Shown here piece after piece: positions 33,448 to 42,498 of a stretch of DNA of 52,270 bases. Both the position numbers and the translations under genes were made by a program. The stretch spans positions 1 to 52,270 of the forward strand of contig NZ_JANTYS010000035.1 of NCBI RefSeq assembly GCF_024808255.1, in the 5' to 3' direction. The DNA comes from Mucilaginibacter dorajii. GTDB taxonomy: Bacteria > Bacteroidota > Bacteroidia > Sphingobacteriales > Sphingobacteriaceae. Numbering within the stretch: position 1 is the first letter of the stretch; the number at the start of each line of letters is the position of its first letter. The notes under the pieces were generated by a model. It did no database searches, was not told the origin of the DNA, and was given only the letters and a program-made list of their open reading frames with translations.

Positions 33448-35622
33448 TTGAAAATTACAAACCCACTATCGCCGGTAAAAATATTATTGCTGTTGGGTTT
33501 TTGTTTTTTTAGTGTTTGGGCATCGGCACAAAAAAAGAACGCGGGGTACCAGTACCATATCCGCAAAAGCGCGGGCCCGATAGTTATTGACGGGTTGATA
33601 GACAGCGCCTGGCTTAAAACAGATTCGGCAGATAAGTTTGCCATGGTATTGCCTATGGATACCAGCCTGGCTACCGTACATACCATTGTGCGGATGACGT
33701 ATGATAACAATAACATTTACGTATTGGCGGTTTGTTACACAGCCGGCCCAAACCAATACATGGTTGAGTCGCTTAAGCGTGATTTTAACTTTCAAAAAAA
33801 CGATAACTTCATCTTTTTTCTCGATCCTTTTGATGCCCGTACAGATGGCTTTAGCTTTGGTGCCAACGCGGCTGGGGCACAGTGGGACGGTACCATGTAC
33901 GAGGGTGGCAAAGTAGATTTGAGCTGGGATAACAAATGGACATCGGTAGTAAAAAACTATCCGGATAGATGGGTATTTGAGGCGGCTATCCCTTTTAAAA
34001 GTATCCGCTATAAAAAAGGCGTTGGTTTGTGGGGCATCAATTTTAGTCGTAACGATTTAAAAACTACCGAAAAATCGGCCTGGGCACCTGTACCAAGGCA
34101 GTTCCCTACGGCGGCGCTGGCTTATACCGGATCGTTGGTTTGGGATGAGTTGCCGCCCGATGCCGGTACCAATATTTCGATAATTCCCTATGCGCTTGGT
34201 GGTATTTCTAAAGATTATACCAATGGCAGCAAAACAGATTGGAAAAAAGAATTTGGTGGCGATGCTAAGATCGGCCTTACCTCGTCCTTAAACCTTGATC
34301 TTACAGTAAATCCCGATTTTTCGCAGGTGGATGTTGATCAGCAGGTGGTGAACCTTAACCGGTATGAGTTGTTTTTTCCCGAGAAACGCCAGTTCTTTTT
34401 AGAGAACGGCGACCTGTTTGCCAATTTCGGCTATTCGGATATCCGGCCTTTTTTCTCGCGCAGGATAGGGCTTAACGCGCCCATCAGGTTTGGCACCCGA
34501 CTTACAGGCAAGTTGGATAAAGATTGGCGGGTAGGCTTAATGGATATCCAAACCGGCGAATCAAACGATGCTATTACACCAGCGCAAAACTACGGGGTGC
34601 TCACGCTGCAACGAAGGGTTTTCAGTCGGTCAAATATTGGCTTTATGTTCATCAATAAAGATGCGACAGGATCATCGGCACCGGGCAACGCTTATAACCG
34701 CAACGTGGGTATGGAGTATAACCTGGCATCGTCAAACAATGCTTTCACGGGCAAGCTATTGGGAATAAAATCATTCACAGCAGGCCTAAAAGGACATGAC
34801 ATTGTAGCCGCCGGTCACCTCCAGTACCTTAGCAAATATTGGACCCTTTATTTGCAGGATGAGTATGTGGGCAAAAACTATACAGCCGGCATGGGTTATG
34901 TGCCCAGGGTAGGTTATAACAAGATCAGTCCGCTGGTATTGCATAGTTTTTTCCCTAAGCAGGGCAGCATTTTAACACATGGGATACAGTTGTTGAGCAA
35001 TTATTATTTTGATGAGCATTTTAAAAGAACGGATAACGAAAGCAGCCTGGCTTACATTATCACGTTCCGTAACCGTAGTGTATTTACGCTAACTGGGATT
35101 GATACTTATATTAAATTGCTGGTTCCGTTCGATCCAACCAATACCGGCAAAACACCTTTACCTATAGGTAATCAAAATCATTGGAATACTATCGACGCGC
35201 AATTTGCCTCCAAACCGCAAGCGCTGTTTACTTACCTGCTTGAAGGCCTGCATGGCGGCTATTACATTGATGGCAGCCGCAGCAGTTTGATAGGGCAGTT
35301 GGGTTACCGCTTTCAGCCTTATGTGAACCTATCGGTAAATACTTCTTTTAATGACCTGCATTTACCAGCACCATATAACAATACCACGTTTTGGCTGGTT
35401 GGGCCACGGGCCGATGTTACGTTTAGTAATACCCTTTACTTTACCACTTATGTGCAATATAACGGGCAGGTAAAAAACATCAATACCAATGTGCGCCTGC
35501 AATGGCGGTACAAACCTGCGTCAGATTTCTTTATTGTTTATGGCGATAATTCTATTCCATCGCCATATATGGTTAAAAACAGGCAACTGGTAGTGAAGTG
35601 GACTTACTGGTGTAATTTATAG
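33448..35622 (+). CDS. CBM9-like/DUF5916 outer-membrane protein
   Basis: A 724-residue secreted protein with a TTG start. The signal peptide KILLLLGFCFFSVWASAQ covers about residues 10-28. An N-terminal carbohydrate-binding family 9-like sandwich (about 35-210) begins GPIVIDGLIDSAW and contains FIFFLDPFDARTDGF. A long DUF5916 region follows (VNPDFSQVDVDQQVVNLNRY and FFPEKRQFFLENGDLF) and is predicted to form a C-terminal outer-membrane barrel. The family is Bacteroidota-specific and of unknown function. Its place after a GH31 enzyme hints at glycan handling, but a repeat-filled gap separates them. Confidence 0.85.
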   Translation: MKITNPLSPVKILLLLGFCFFSVWASAQKKNAGYQYHIRKSAGPIVIDGLIDSAWLKTDSADKFAMVLPMDTSLATVHTIVRMTYDNNNIYVLAVCYTAGPNQYMVESLKRDFNFQKNDNFIFFLDPFDARTDGFSFGANAAGAQWDGTMYEGGKVDLSWDNKWTSVVKNYPDRWVFEAAIPFKSIRYKKGVGLWGINFSRNDLKTTEKSAWAPVPRQFPTAALAYTGSLVWDELPPDAGTNISIIPYALGGISKDYTNGSKTDWKKEFGGDAKIGLTSSLNLDLTVNPDFSQVDVDQQVVNLNRYELFFPEKRQFFLENGDLFANFGYSDIRPFFSRRIGLNAPIRFGTRLTGKLDKDWRVGLMDIQTGESNDAITPAQNYGVLTLQRRVFSRSNIGFMFINKDATGSSAPGNAYNRNVGMEYNLASSNNAFTGKLLGIKSFTAGLKGHDIVAAGHLQYLSKYWTLYLQDEYVGKNYTAGMGYVPRVGYNKISPLVLHSFFPKQGSILTHGIQLLSNYYFDEHFKRTDNESSLAYIITFRNRSVFTLTGIDTYIKLLVPFDPTNTGKTPLPIGNQNHWNTIDAQFASKPQALFTYLLEGLHGGYYIDGSRSSLIGQLGYRFQPYVNLSVNTSFNDLHLPAPYNNTTFWLVGPRADVTFSNTLYFTTYVQYNGQVKNINTNVRLQWRYKPASDFFIVYGDNSIPSPYMVKNRQLVVKWTYWCNL

Positions 35623-35664
35623 TTGGGGTTCGAGGTACGGACAAGCAGCATTGGGCTTAAACGC

Positions 35665-35850
35665 TGGCGAAGACTCACCCGGCTACGCTGCGCTGGCCAC
35701 CCTCTCTTCACCTGCGGTGGAAAGAGGGGGTTTAATAGCTAATAAACTGATTATAAGTAATATAAATACAAAAATCTTCAAGCCCATCTTTCCGGCGAAG
35801 CCGAAGAGAGGGTGCCGCGCATAGCGCTGGCGGGTGAGTCTTCGCCGCCA
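35665..35850. repeat. GC-rich inverted repeat element (GGCGAAGACTCACCC type)
   Basis: The left end reads TGGCGAAGACTCACCCGGCT. The right end is its inverse (CGGGTGAGTCTTCGCCG). Further matching blocks lie inward (CACCCTCTCTTC on the left, GAAGAGAGGGTG on the right). The central 60 bases are AT-rich. A REP-like remnant (GTCATTCCCGCC ... CAATGACG) follows to 35905. Confidence 0.75.
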
Positions 35851-35916
35851 TGCGATCTACGTCATTCCCGCCTTCACAGTCGCGGATTTTAGAACAATGA
35901 CGATTTTTTTCGGTTT

Positions 35917-36207
35917 TCAAACCGCCACCAACCTATTCCACTCCGGATGTCTTTTCAAATAAGCAGCAACATACACGCATAGTGCTACAATTTTAAGTTG
36001 ATGCTCTTCAATGTAATTGAAAGCCTTTTCAACAAGTGCAGCGGCAACGCCCATGCCTTCCAGTTCAACCGGTACTTCGGTATGGATAAGATATATTTTA
36101 TCGCCTTTTAATTTATAGTCAATAAATGAGCGATGGCCATCAACAACAAGCTCAAAATTGTGGATGGCTTCGTTATTTACAAGGGGGATTTCCTGGTATT
36201 TCATCAA
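35917..36207 (-). CDS. GNAT-like N-acetyltransferase (YjdJ type)
   Basis: A 96-residue minimal GNAT-fold protein related to human GTLF3B/YjdJ-type acetyltransferases. It has the core strands FELVVDGHRSFIDYKLKGD and IYLIHTEVP. The acetyl-CoA loop is ELEGMGVAAALVEKAF, with GMGVAAAL as the Q/RxxGxG/A equivalent. It ends CVYVAAYLKRHPEW. Family members are annotated as acetyltransferases or CoA-binding proteins without known targets. Two ATGs (36207 and 36204) start it. Confidence 0.85.
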   Translation of the reverse strand: MMKYQEIPLVNNEAIHNFELVVDGHRSFIDYKLKGDKIYLIHTEVPVELEGMGVAAALVEKAFNYIEEHQLKIVALCVYVAAYLKRHPEWNRLVAV

Positions 36208-36627
36208 TTCTAATAATATAAGTTACGCTAAAAGTAAGTATTTGATTGAGGTAATATCCTATCCCTTTTTTAATTTTGTAGCCGAACTAAACTGATAACA
36301 CAACAAGCTGCGTTATGTTTATTGCCGGCGGGTTGCTTTTTAAGTAATAACAAAAACTATTTTCAAAAAACAGGTTAATGTTACGTTGCAGACTAAACCA
36401 TCAGCGTAAAAAAGCATCTGTATGCATGGCCGTTGGCTCTATTTGGTAAAATTAGGCCGTTGGTTAGTAAAAAAAATATTAATATAAAAACAAAGAGCAT
36501 AACCTATAGGCCGATATAAACGACTGGTATTAACTATGTTATTTGTATTTTTAAATTATAATTAATTTTGATTTGTGCTTCTATTTTTATAGAATTACAT
36601 GAAGAAACGGCCCTGGTTTCGCCCCAA

Positions 36628-37311
36628 ATGAAAACTATTGTGAAGCAACTCAAGTGTTTTATACTTCTGGCTGTATCATTGCTATGCTTTACTGGCGTTA
36701 TGGCACAAGCTAACCATCCGCAATACCTGGCTAAACTTAAAGCTAAGCCTAAGCCCGCAAAAGCACAATACGTAGCGCCAGTTAAAGGAAGCCCGCAGTT
36801 TAAAGAGTTTTCGTTACTGTTGGCGCAGGCCAATGTTGAGTTTACTTTTCCAAAAGGATTTAAGGAAATTCCGGCTGTTAACAATGAGGATTTTTCTTTT
36901 GATTACGGCATGGAAATCCCTGGGCAGGAGTTTGAGATCTGGTTCCAGGTAAGGTCATTAAAACAAAACTGGTTTAGCTTTGAGCGTAACCATGAGCAGG
37001 AAAATCCCGATTCGTCCTATCTTAAAATAGGACAGGCAGTGGCATCTAATTTCACCGGCGAGCAGGATAACTTTATCCGCAGCATCCCCGCAAATGTATT
37101 GGCCCGTTACAGGGCCGATGCCGGGAAATCATATTTGTTAAACCTCACTGATTCGCAGGATACCAAGCATTATAAATATGCTTTGCTTATCACACTGCAA
37201 AAAAATCATACAGGCACTATCATGGCCGTTTGTTTCACCAATGAAAAAGATCCCGAATTTTTCAGAAACATTGATAAGGCCAGTAACTGCCTTAAGTTTA
37301 AACCACGTTAG
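36628..37311 (+). CDS. Secreted hypothetical protein
   Basis: A 227-residue protein with a signal peptide (MKTIVKQLKCFILLAVSLL, cleavage near GVMAQA). A short Lys/Pro/Ala-rich linker (LKAKPKPAKAQ) follows, then a globular domain with strands such as FSFDYGMEIPGQEFEIWFQV and KYALLITLQKNHTGTIMAVCF. I do not recognise the family. The longer frame from 36568 adds a non-signal extension, so 36628 is preferred. The 420-base region upstream (36208-36627) shows no gene or clear repeat. Confidence 0.7.
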   Translation: MKTIVKQLKCFILLAVSLLCFTGVMAQANHPQYLAKLKAKPKPAKAQYVAPVKGSPQFKEFSLLLAQANVEFTFPKGFKEIPAVNNEDFSFDYGMEIPGQEFEIWFQVRSLKQNWFSFERNHEQENPDSSYLKIGQAVASNFTGEQDNFIRSIPANVLARYRADAGKSYLLNLTDSQDTKHYKYALLITLQKNHTGTIMAVCFTNEKDPEFFRNIDKASNCLKFKPR

Positions 37312-37363
37312 TATAATGTTAATAAGTTGACAGTTTTGAACGCTCAATTCAAAGCCTAAGTTT

Positions 37364-37371
37364 TATTTTTG
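37364..37371 (+). promoter_or_regulatory. Predicted -7 box (TATTTTTG) for the topoisomerase gene
   Basis: Exact TAnnTTTG match, 44 bases before the ATG at 37416. TTTG at 37335-37338 is a possible but distant -33 element (25-base spacing). Confidence 0.4.
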
Positions 37372-37415
37372 CAGATAGGTGCATATTGGCGCCTGCTTAA
37401 ATTCTACTTTAATAA

Positions 37416-39311
37416 ATGGCAGAACCAGTTAATTACAGCGAAGATAGTATCCGCTCCCTCGATTGGAAAGAACACATCCGTTTACGACCAGGCATGTATA
37501 TTGGTAAACTGGGCGATGGCTCGGCTTATGACGATGGTGTTTACGTGTTGCTTAAAGAGATCATAGACAACTCTATAGACGAGTTTGTGATGGGCAGCGG
37601 CCGTACCATTGAGGTAAACATGAGCGATCATAAAGTAACCGTACGTGATTATGGGCGTGGTATTCCTTTGGGTAAGGTGATTGATTGCGTATCCAAAATA
37701 AACACAGGTGGTAAGTACGATAGTAAGGCCTTCCAAAAATCGGTAGGTTTAAATGGTGTGGGTACAAAGGCGGTAAACGCCTTGTCAAATGTATTTGTGG
37801 TGCAATCCTACCGCGATGGCCGCACTAAACTGGCCGAATTTGCCAAAGGTGAATTAGTGCGCGACGAACCAGAAAAGGAAACTACCCAGCGTAATGGTAC
37901 TGCCATCAACTTTACACCCGATGATACCATTTTCAGAAATTACCACTTCATCCCGGAGTTTGTAGAGAACATGATATGGAACTACGTTTACCTAAATTCG
38001 GGCTTAACACTCAACTTTAACGGGCAAAAGTATTTCTCAGAACGTGGTTTGCATGACCTGCTCACCAAAAATACCGATGCCGAAACGCTGCGCTATCCAA
38101 TCATCCACCTTAAAGGCGAGGATATTGAAATAGCCATGACCCACGGACAGCAATATGGCGAAGAATATTACTCCTTTGTAAACGGGCAGAACACTACCCA
38201 GGGGGGTACCCACCAGGCAGCCTTTCGCGAGGCGGTGGTAAAAACCATCCGCGAGTTTTACAAAAAAGAATTTGACGCTGCCGATATTCGTGCATCTATT
38301 GTGGCTGCCATTGCCATTAAGGTGCAGGAGCCGGTGTTTGAATCGCAAACTAAAACTAAGTTGGGGTCACAAAATATTGGTCCCGAAGGACCATCTGTAC
38401 GTGGTTTTATCAATGATTTCCTGAAAAAGGAACTGGATAATTACCTGCATAAAAACCCTGCTGCTGCCGATGCCTTACTGAAACGCATCCTGCAGTCGGA
38501 ACGTGAGCGTAAGGATATTGCCGGCATTAAAAAACTGGCCAATGAGCGGGCCAAAAAAGCATCGCTGCATAACCGCAAACTACGCGATTGCAAGCTTCAT
38601 TTTGAGGATACGCATGAACGCCGCCAGGATACTACCTTGTTTATTACGGAAGGGGATTCGGCCAGCGGAAGCATCACCAAATCGCGCGATGTAATGACGC
38701 AGGCTGTGTTTAGCTTAAAGGGTAAACCGCTTAACTGTTTTGGCTTAACCAAAAAAGTGGTTTACGAAAATGAAGAATTTAACCTGTTGCAGCATGCCCT
38801 CAATATTGAGGATGGTTTAGATGCCTTGCGTTACAACAACATTGTAATAGCTACCGATGCCGATGTAGACGGGATGCACATCCGCCTGTTGCTGATGACC
38901 TTCTTTTTACAGTTTTTTCCCGACCTGGTAAAAGCCGGGCACGTGTTTATTTTGCAAACACCATTATTTAGGGTACGTAACAAAAAGGAAACGATTTATT
39001 GCTACAGCGATGAAGAACGTCGCAATGCTATCGAAAAATTAGGCAACAAACCCGAGATCACCCGATTTAAAGGTTTGGGAGAGATTTCACCGGATGAGTT
39101 TGGGCTGTTTATCGGGAAAGATATCCGCCTTGATCCGGTGATCCTGAAAGATGCCAACATTAAAGGTCTGCTTGAATACTTTATGGGCAAAAATACCCCA
39201 ACCCGCCAAATGCACATTGTAAACAATCTGAGGGTTGAAAAAGATGATGCAAGCATTAACCCGCTGGTAGCCATTGAGGCAGAAGGTGTTGAATTGCCGG
39301 TTGCTGTATAA
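37416..39311 (+). CDS. parE: Type IIA DNA topoisomerase subunit B (topoisomerase IV, ParE-like)
   Basis: A 631-residue ATPase subunit for chromosome decatenation and relaxation. The GHKL ATP site comprises EIIDNSIDEF, RDYGRGIP and GLNGVGTKAVNALS. A transducer domain follows, then TOPRIM with EGDSASG, ATDADVDG and FRVRNKK. The end is RFKGLGEISPDEFG and NNLRVEKDD. It lacks the GyrB insertion and is of ParE length. The partner A subunit, often adjacent in this phylum, is not next to it; a long hairpin and a cytidine deaminase gene follow. Confidence 0.9.
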   Translation: MAEPVNYSEDSIRSLDWKEHIRLRPGMYIGKLGDGSAYDDGVYVLLKEIIDNSIDEFVMGSGRTIEVNMSDHKVTVRDYGRGIPLGKVIDCVSKINTGGKYDSKAFQKSVGLNGVGTKAVNALSNVFVVQSYRDGRTKLAEFAKGELVRDEPEKETTQRNGTAINFTPDDTIFRNYHFIPEFVENMIWNYVYLNSGLTLNFNGQKYFSERGLHDLLTKNTDAETLRYPIIHLKGEDIEIAMTHGQQYGEEYYSFVNGQNTTQGGTHQAAFREAVVKTIREFYKKEFDAADIRASIVAAIAIKVQEPVFESQTKTKLGSQNIGPEGPSVRGFINDFLKKELDNYLHKNPAAADALLKRILQSERERKDIAGIKKLANERAKKASLHNRKLRDCKLHFEDTHERRQDTTLFITEGDSASGSITKSRDVMTQAVFSLKGKPLNCFGLTKKVVYENEEFNLLQHALNIEDGLDALRYNNIVIATDADVDGMHIRLLLMTFFLQFFPDLVKAGHVFILQTPLFRVRNKKETIYCYSDEERRNAIEKLGNKPEITRFKGLGEISPDEFGLFIGKDIRLDPVILKDANIKGLLEYFMGKNTPTRQMHIVNNLRVEKDDASINPLVAIEAEGVELPVAV

Positions 39312-39346
39312 ACACGATTTAAAGATTATACTGGATTTACAGGATA

Positions 39347-39398
39347 CTTCACAAACAAACGTCATTGAGACCATTCTCAATGGCGTTTGTTTGTGAAG
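39347..39398 (+). terminator. Long hairpin after parE
   Basis: 24-base arms (39347-39370 and 39375-39398) with one mismatch, around the loop CCAT. This is unusually long and lacks a good U tract. It may terminate, protect the 3' end, or be a dispersed palindrome. It is followed near 39423 by a TTCAGACAA-type repeat fragment. Confidence 0.6.
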
Positions 39399-39493
39399 CA
39401 ACTTCTAATAATTAGTTTAATTCCCGTTCAGACAAACTTATTTCCTAAAAAGTTCTTATCTTGTTTCCCCCTCTTTTTTTACTGGGACATGAT

Positions 39494-39982
39494 ATGACTA
39501 ACCACGAAATTAAAATAGCATTTGAAGAATACGATTCGATAAAGGAACTTGATAAAACTGATTACGAACTATGTCTTGAGGCGGCCAACGCCCTGAAAAA
39601 TTCACATTCACCGTATTCAAAATTCAGGGTAGGGGCTGCATTGCGCCTGCAAAGTGGTAAAATAATTTACGGTAGCAACCAGGAGAACGTGGCCTATCCG
39701 TCGGGCTTGTGTGCAGAGCGGGTTGCACTTTTTTACTGGGGAGCCAATCATCCCGATGACCCGGTTGAAAGCATGGCAGTTACTGCCCAAACAGATGAGT
39801 TTGCTTTAACAAAGCCGGTAACCTCATGCGGATCATGCCTGCAGGTGTTAGCCGAGGTAGAAAAAAAACAAAATAAGCCTATAAAGATTATACTATATGC
39901 GCAGCAGGGCCCGGTGTGGGTAATAAAAGGCATCGAAAACCAGTTGCCGTTTTTGTTTTTTGAGGATAGATTGAATGCTTAA
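39494..39982 (+). CDS. cdd: Cytidine deaminase
   Basis: A 162-residue zinc enzyme converting cytidine and deoxycytidine to uridine and deoxyuridine in pyrimidine salvage. The zinc and catalytic residues are seen as C73-A-E75 (GLCAERVAL) and C112/C115 (SCGSCLQVL). The substrate region SPYSKFRVGAAL is at 39-50. The start at 39494 is chosen over a TTG-like/ATG extension at 39461 because the purine-rich GGGACATGAT precedes it. It is followed after 17 bases by an SGNH hydrolase, possibly co-transcribed. Confidence 0.9.
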   Translation: MTNHEIKIAFEEYDSIKELDKTDYELCLEAANALKNSHSPYSKFRVGAALRLQSGKIIYGSNQENVAYPSGLCAERVALFYWGANHPDDPVESMAVTAQTDEFALTKPVTSCGSCLQVLAEVEKKQNKPIKIILYAQQGPVWVIKGIENQLPFLFFEDRLNA

Positions 39983-39999
39983 CCAATAATACATCTACC

Positions 40000-40659
40000 A
40001 TGAAGTTGAAACTGTTTTTATTTTTAATAGGCTGTGCTTTTACCGCCAATGCATTTGCGCAACAAGGTTTGCCGTTTGATAACGAGATCCGTGCTTTTAA
40101 ACACCAGGATAGCATAAGTTTCCCCAAGCCAAACGGCATCCTGTTTATAGGCAGCTCGTCTATCAGGTTATGGAGCGACCTGGAGCAGCGCTTTGCCGAT
40201 AAACCTATCATTAAACGCGGCGTAGGCGGCAGCGAAATGTGGCAACTGGTTGATTATTTTACGCCTTACATCCTGTTCCCATATCATCCCCGCAAGGTTT
40301 TTATTTACGCCGGCGAAAATGATATAGCAGGTGGCAAGTCGGCTCAATCGGTAGCAGATCAGTTTGCTAAACTATGGGTGATGATCCGCGGAAAATTGCC
40401 CAGGGCCGAGATCTATTTTATGTCGATAAAGCCAAGCCCCGTACGCGCTAAATTTTATGCCGAAGTATACAAAGCCAATGACCTGATCAAAGCCTATCTT
40501 CAAAATAAACCCAAAAGTCATTATGTCGATTTAGTCCCGGCCATTTACAAACCCGGAACTACCCAGCCCGACAGCAGCTTATTTAAAGGAGATTATCTGC
40601 ATCTTAACCCCAAAGGATATGATAGGTGGCAGGCGGTATTGGAACCATTGGTGAAGTAG
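40000..40659 (+). CDS. Secreted SGNH/GDSL-family hydrolase
   Basis: A 219-residue exported esterase-like protein with a signal peptide at 1-20 (ending NAFAQ). The four SGNH blocks are present. Nucleophile S53 is in FIGSSSIRLW, the block II Gly in KRGVGGSEMW and the block III Asn in IYAGENDIAGG. Block V, DYLHLNPKGY, carries the Asp-His pair. Such enzymes remove acetyl or acyl groups from glycans, lipids or peptidoglycan. The substrate here is not deducible. Confidence 0.87.
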   Translation: MKLKLFLFLIGCAFTANAFAQQGLPFDNEIRAFKHQDSISFPKPNGILFIGSSSIRLWSDLEQRFADKPIIKRGVGGSEMWQLVDYFTPYILFPYHPRKVFIYAGENDIAGGKSAQSVADQFAKLWVMIRGKLPRAEIYFMSIKPSPVRAKFYAEVYKANDLIKAYLQNKPKSHYVDLVPAIYKPGTTQPDSSLFKGDYLHLNPKGYDRWQAVLEPLVK

Positions 40660-40665
40660 TGCACA

Positions 40666-40815
40666 CGAATTTTTCGAATTGGATCTAATTTCACGAATTT
40701 AGATTACACGCTAATTGGTTGAACTTACTAAATCTGAATTTAATTAAAATTTGTCTTTCAACGCCACGCTCGGCAATTCGTGTAATTCGCTCCGAATTCG
40801 TGAAAATTAGTGTCC
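40666..40815. repeat. CACGAATT-type degenerate inverted repeat
   Basis: The left part has CACGAATTTTTCGAATT and TTTCACGAATTTAGA. The right part has AATTCGTGTAATTCG and GAATTCGTGAAAATTAGTG in inverted sense. It belongs to the same word family as 18486-18720. No gene lies within it. Confidence 0.6.
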
Positions 40816-40844
40816 ATAAAAAAAGGCCCCACCTGGTGGAGCCT
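40815..40844 (-). terminator. Terminator of the NTF2-like gene
   Basis: On the minus strand, 10-base arms (40835-40844 and 40824-40833, one mismatch) are followed by a run of U residues (the A run at 40818-40824 on the plus strand), 38 bases past the stop codon. Confidence 0.75.
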
Positions 40845-40881
40845 ATACTTACTTACATTAAACACTAAACTAAAACTATCT

Positions 40882-41310
40882 TTATTTAAACACGCTGTAA
40901 ACGTTGGTGATTTTCCAGCCTTTGCCGGTGTTGGCTACGGTTACATAGTTGGTGCGTACAAAGTCATCAAACTGCATGTCAACTTTTACTACGGCCATGT
41001 CAGAGTTGCTTTCCATTATGGTTGTACTGGTAGTGCAATTTTGCTCGGTATTTTTGTTGGCTTTAATTGATTCGATCATTTCACTTTTTGAGAAGCTCAA
41101 TACATTTTTGCCACGTAATAAATTGAACTTGGCCGATTGGTCGACCACATCGCCAAAACCTGCTACTTTACCACGGGTCATGGCATCTACGTATGTATTT
41201 ATGGCAAAGTTGCGGGTTAAATTATCGCCTTCAACTTTTACATTTGCTTGGGCGGCACCACATACTATTATTAAAGCTAAGCTTGCGATTATTGATTTTA
41301 AGGTTTTCAT
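40882..41310 (-). CDS. Secreted NTF2-like (lumazine-binding type) protein
   Basis: A 142-residue exported protein. The signal peptide is at 1-22 (SIIASLALIIVCGAAQA). An NTF2-like cone fold of about 115 residues follows. It has helices in INTYVDAMTRGKVAGFGDVV and MIESIKANKN, and strands in AVVKVDMQFDDFVRTNYVTV and KGWKITNVYSVFK. This pattern is typical of Bacteroidota Lumazine_bd_2/SnoaL-like proteins with no known ligand. It is a single gene ending in a terminator. Confidence 0.78.
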   Translation of the reverse strand: MKTLKSIIASLALIIVCGAAQANVKVEGDNLTRNFAINTYVDAMTRGKVAGFGDVVDQSAKFNLLRGKNVLSFSKSEMIESIKANKNTEQNCTTSTTIMESNSDMAVVKVDMQFDDFVRTNYVTVANTGKGWKITNVYSVFK

Positions 41311-41477
41311 ATTGTTGTTGTTTTTGAGGTTATTTGTTTTTTAATTTATATCTATAAGACAGCAGCAGTATTCCATTCGTTACAGTTAAATCAATCAATT
41401 TATACGATTTAACAAACATTTAACAATTGGTATTATTTATTAAATATTTAGCAACGTTAAGATTATATACTATCGGC

Positions 41478-41990
41478 ATGATTGATTTTAATACCATTAT
41501 TTTGCAATTTGCTGAACAGGGCGAAAAAACAGGATGGACTTATATTGAAATTCCTGCCGATTTAGCGCAGGAAATGAAGCCCGGGAACAAGAAATCATTC
41601 CGGGTAAAAGGTAAACTGGATAATTTGCCTGTAGCCGGCATGGCATTAATGCCTATGGGCGAAGGTAATTTTATCATGGCACTTAAAAAAGATATCTGCA
41701 AGGCCCTCCACAAAAGCAGGGGTGCTATGCTTAAAGTACAGATAGAGCCCGATGATGATTTTAAATTTACCGTACCGGCCGATTTTAAGGAATGTTTGGA
41801 AGACGAACCCGAAGCTATCGATTATTTTAACAGCATTGCCGAAAGCCACCGGGGCTACTTTATCAAATGGATTGACAGCTCCAAAACCGACGCTACCCGG
41901 GCCAACCGGATAGCCGCCACCATTAATGCCCTGGCACGGCGTATGGATTATGGTATGATGTTACGGGAGCAAAAGAGGATGAGGGAGTAG
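41478..41990 (+). CDS. DUF1905/YdeI (OmdA)-domain protein
   Basis: A 170-residue cytosolic protein in two parts. The N-terminal DUF1905 beta-barrel (about 1-90) contains GWTYIEIPADLAQEM, RVKGKLDNLPVAGMALMP and ALKKDICKALHKSRG. The C-terminal YdeI/OmpD-associated helical region has DYFNSIAESHRGYFIKWIDSSK and TRANRIAATINALARRM. The family is linked by annotation to bacteriocin protection, with little direct evidence. The ATG at 41478 is used because the longer frame from 41427 adds an unlike extension. Confidence 0.85.
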   Translation: MIDFNTIILQFAEQGEKTGWTYIEIPADLAQEMKPGNKKSFRVKGKLDNLPVAGMALMPMGEGNFIMALKKDICKALHKSRGAMLKVQIEPDDDFKFTVPADFKECLEDEPEAIDYFNSIAESHRGYFIKWIDSSKTDATRANRIAATINALARRMDYGMMLREQKRMRE

Positions 41991-42075
41991 GGGGAGGATT
42001 GGCTGTTAGGTCACCCTAAGTTGTTCCAGAAACATAAGCCAAATGTACAATACGCTATTTACGTGATTCTGAGTT

Positions 42076-42498
42076 TCAAATAAACGTACTCAAAAATTCT
42101 TTTGGCGAATATATTGGTAAAGCTGCAATATCATTTTTCTGCAATTTTTTATCGCGCGATATAAAATAGTGCAGTTTATGATGAATTGCCGTGTAGTATT
42201 GAAGTGCGTCTTCAATGTCATCAATTTTTGAATGCAAAGCAGTTAGTGCTACTTCATGAGAGATATCAATAACTTTTACATCAATCAATAAAGTTAAAAG
42301 TAAATCTTTTGCCTTTTGATTACCGTAAGCTTTGGCAACCCAATATCCGGTTATATGTAAAACTGAAGATGTGATAAAAGTTTGCACCTGGTTATTAATA
42401 ACAAGTTCCATAACTTGTTTAGCCTCGGGATAGTGATCGTTACGCTTGAGCATAAAATCGAGTAATATATTGGCATCGAGGAATATTTTAGACGCCAT
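42076..42498 (-). CDS. PIN-domain toxin (VapC-like)
   Basis: A 140-residue putative ribonuclease. PIN acidic residues are seen as D8 in IFLDANILLDF, a mid-protein acidic residue in KIDDIEDALQYYTA, and an Asp in YFISRDKKLQ. VapC-type toxins cleave tRNA or rRNA when freed from their antitoxin. It overlaps the upstream antitoxin gene by 11 bases, typical of type II modules. The target RNA cannot be predicted. Confidence 0.87.
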   Translation of the reverse strand: MASKIFLDANILLDFMLKRNDHYPEAKQVMELVINNQVQTFITSSVLHITGYWVAKAYGNQKAKDLLLTLLIDVKVIDISHEVALTALHSKIDDIEDALQYYTAIHHKLHYFISRDKKLQKNDIAALPIYSPKEFLSTFI

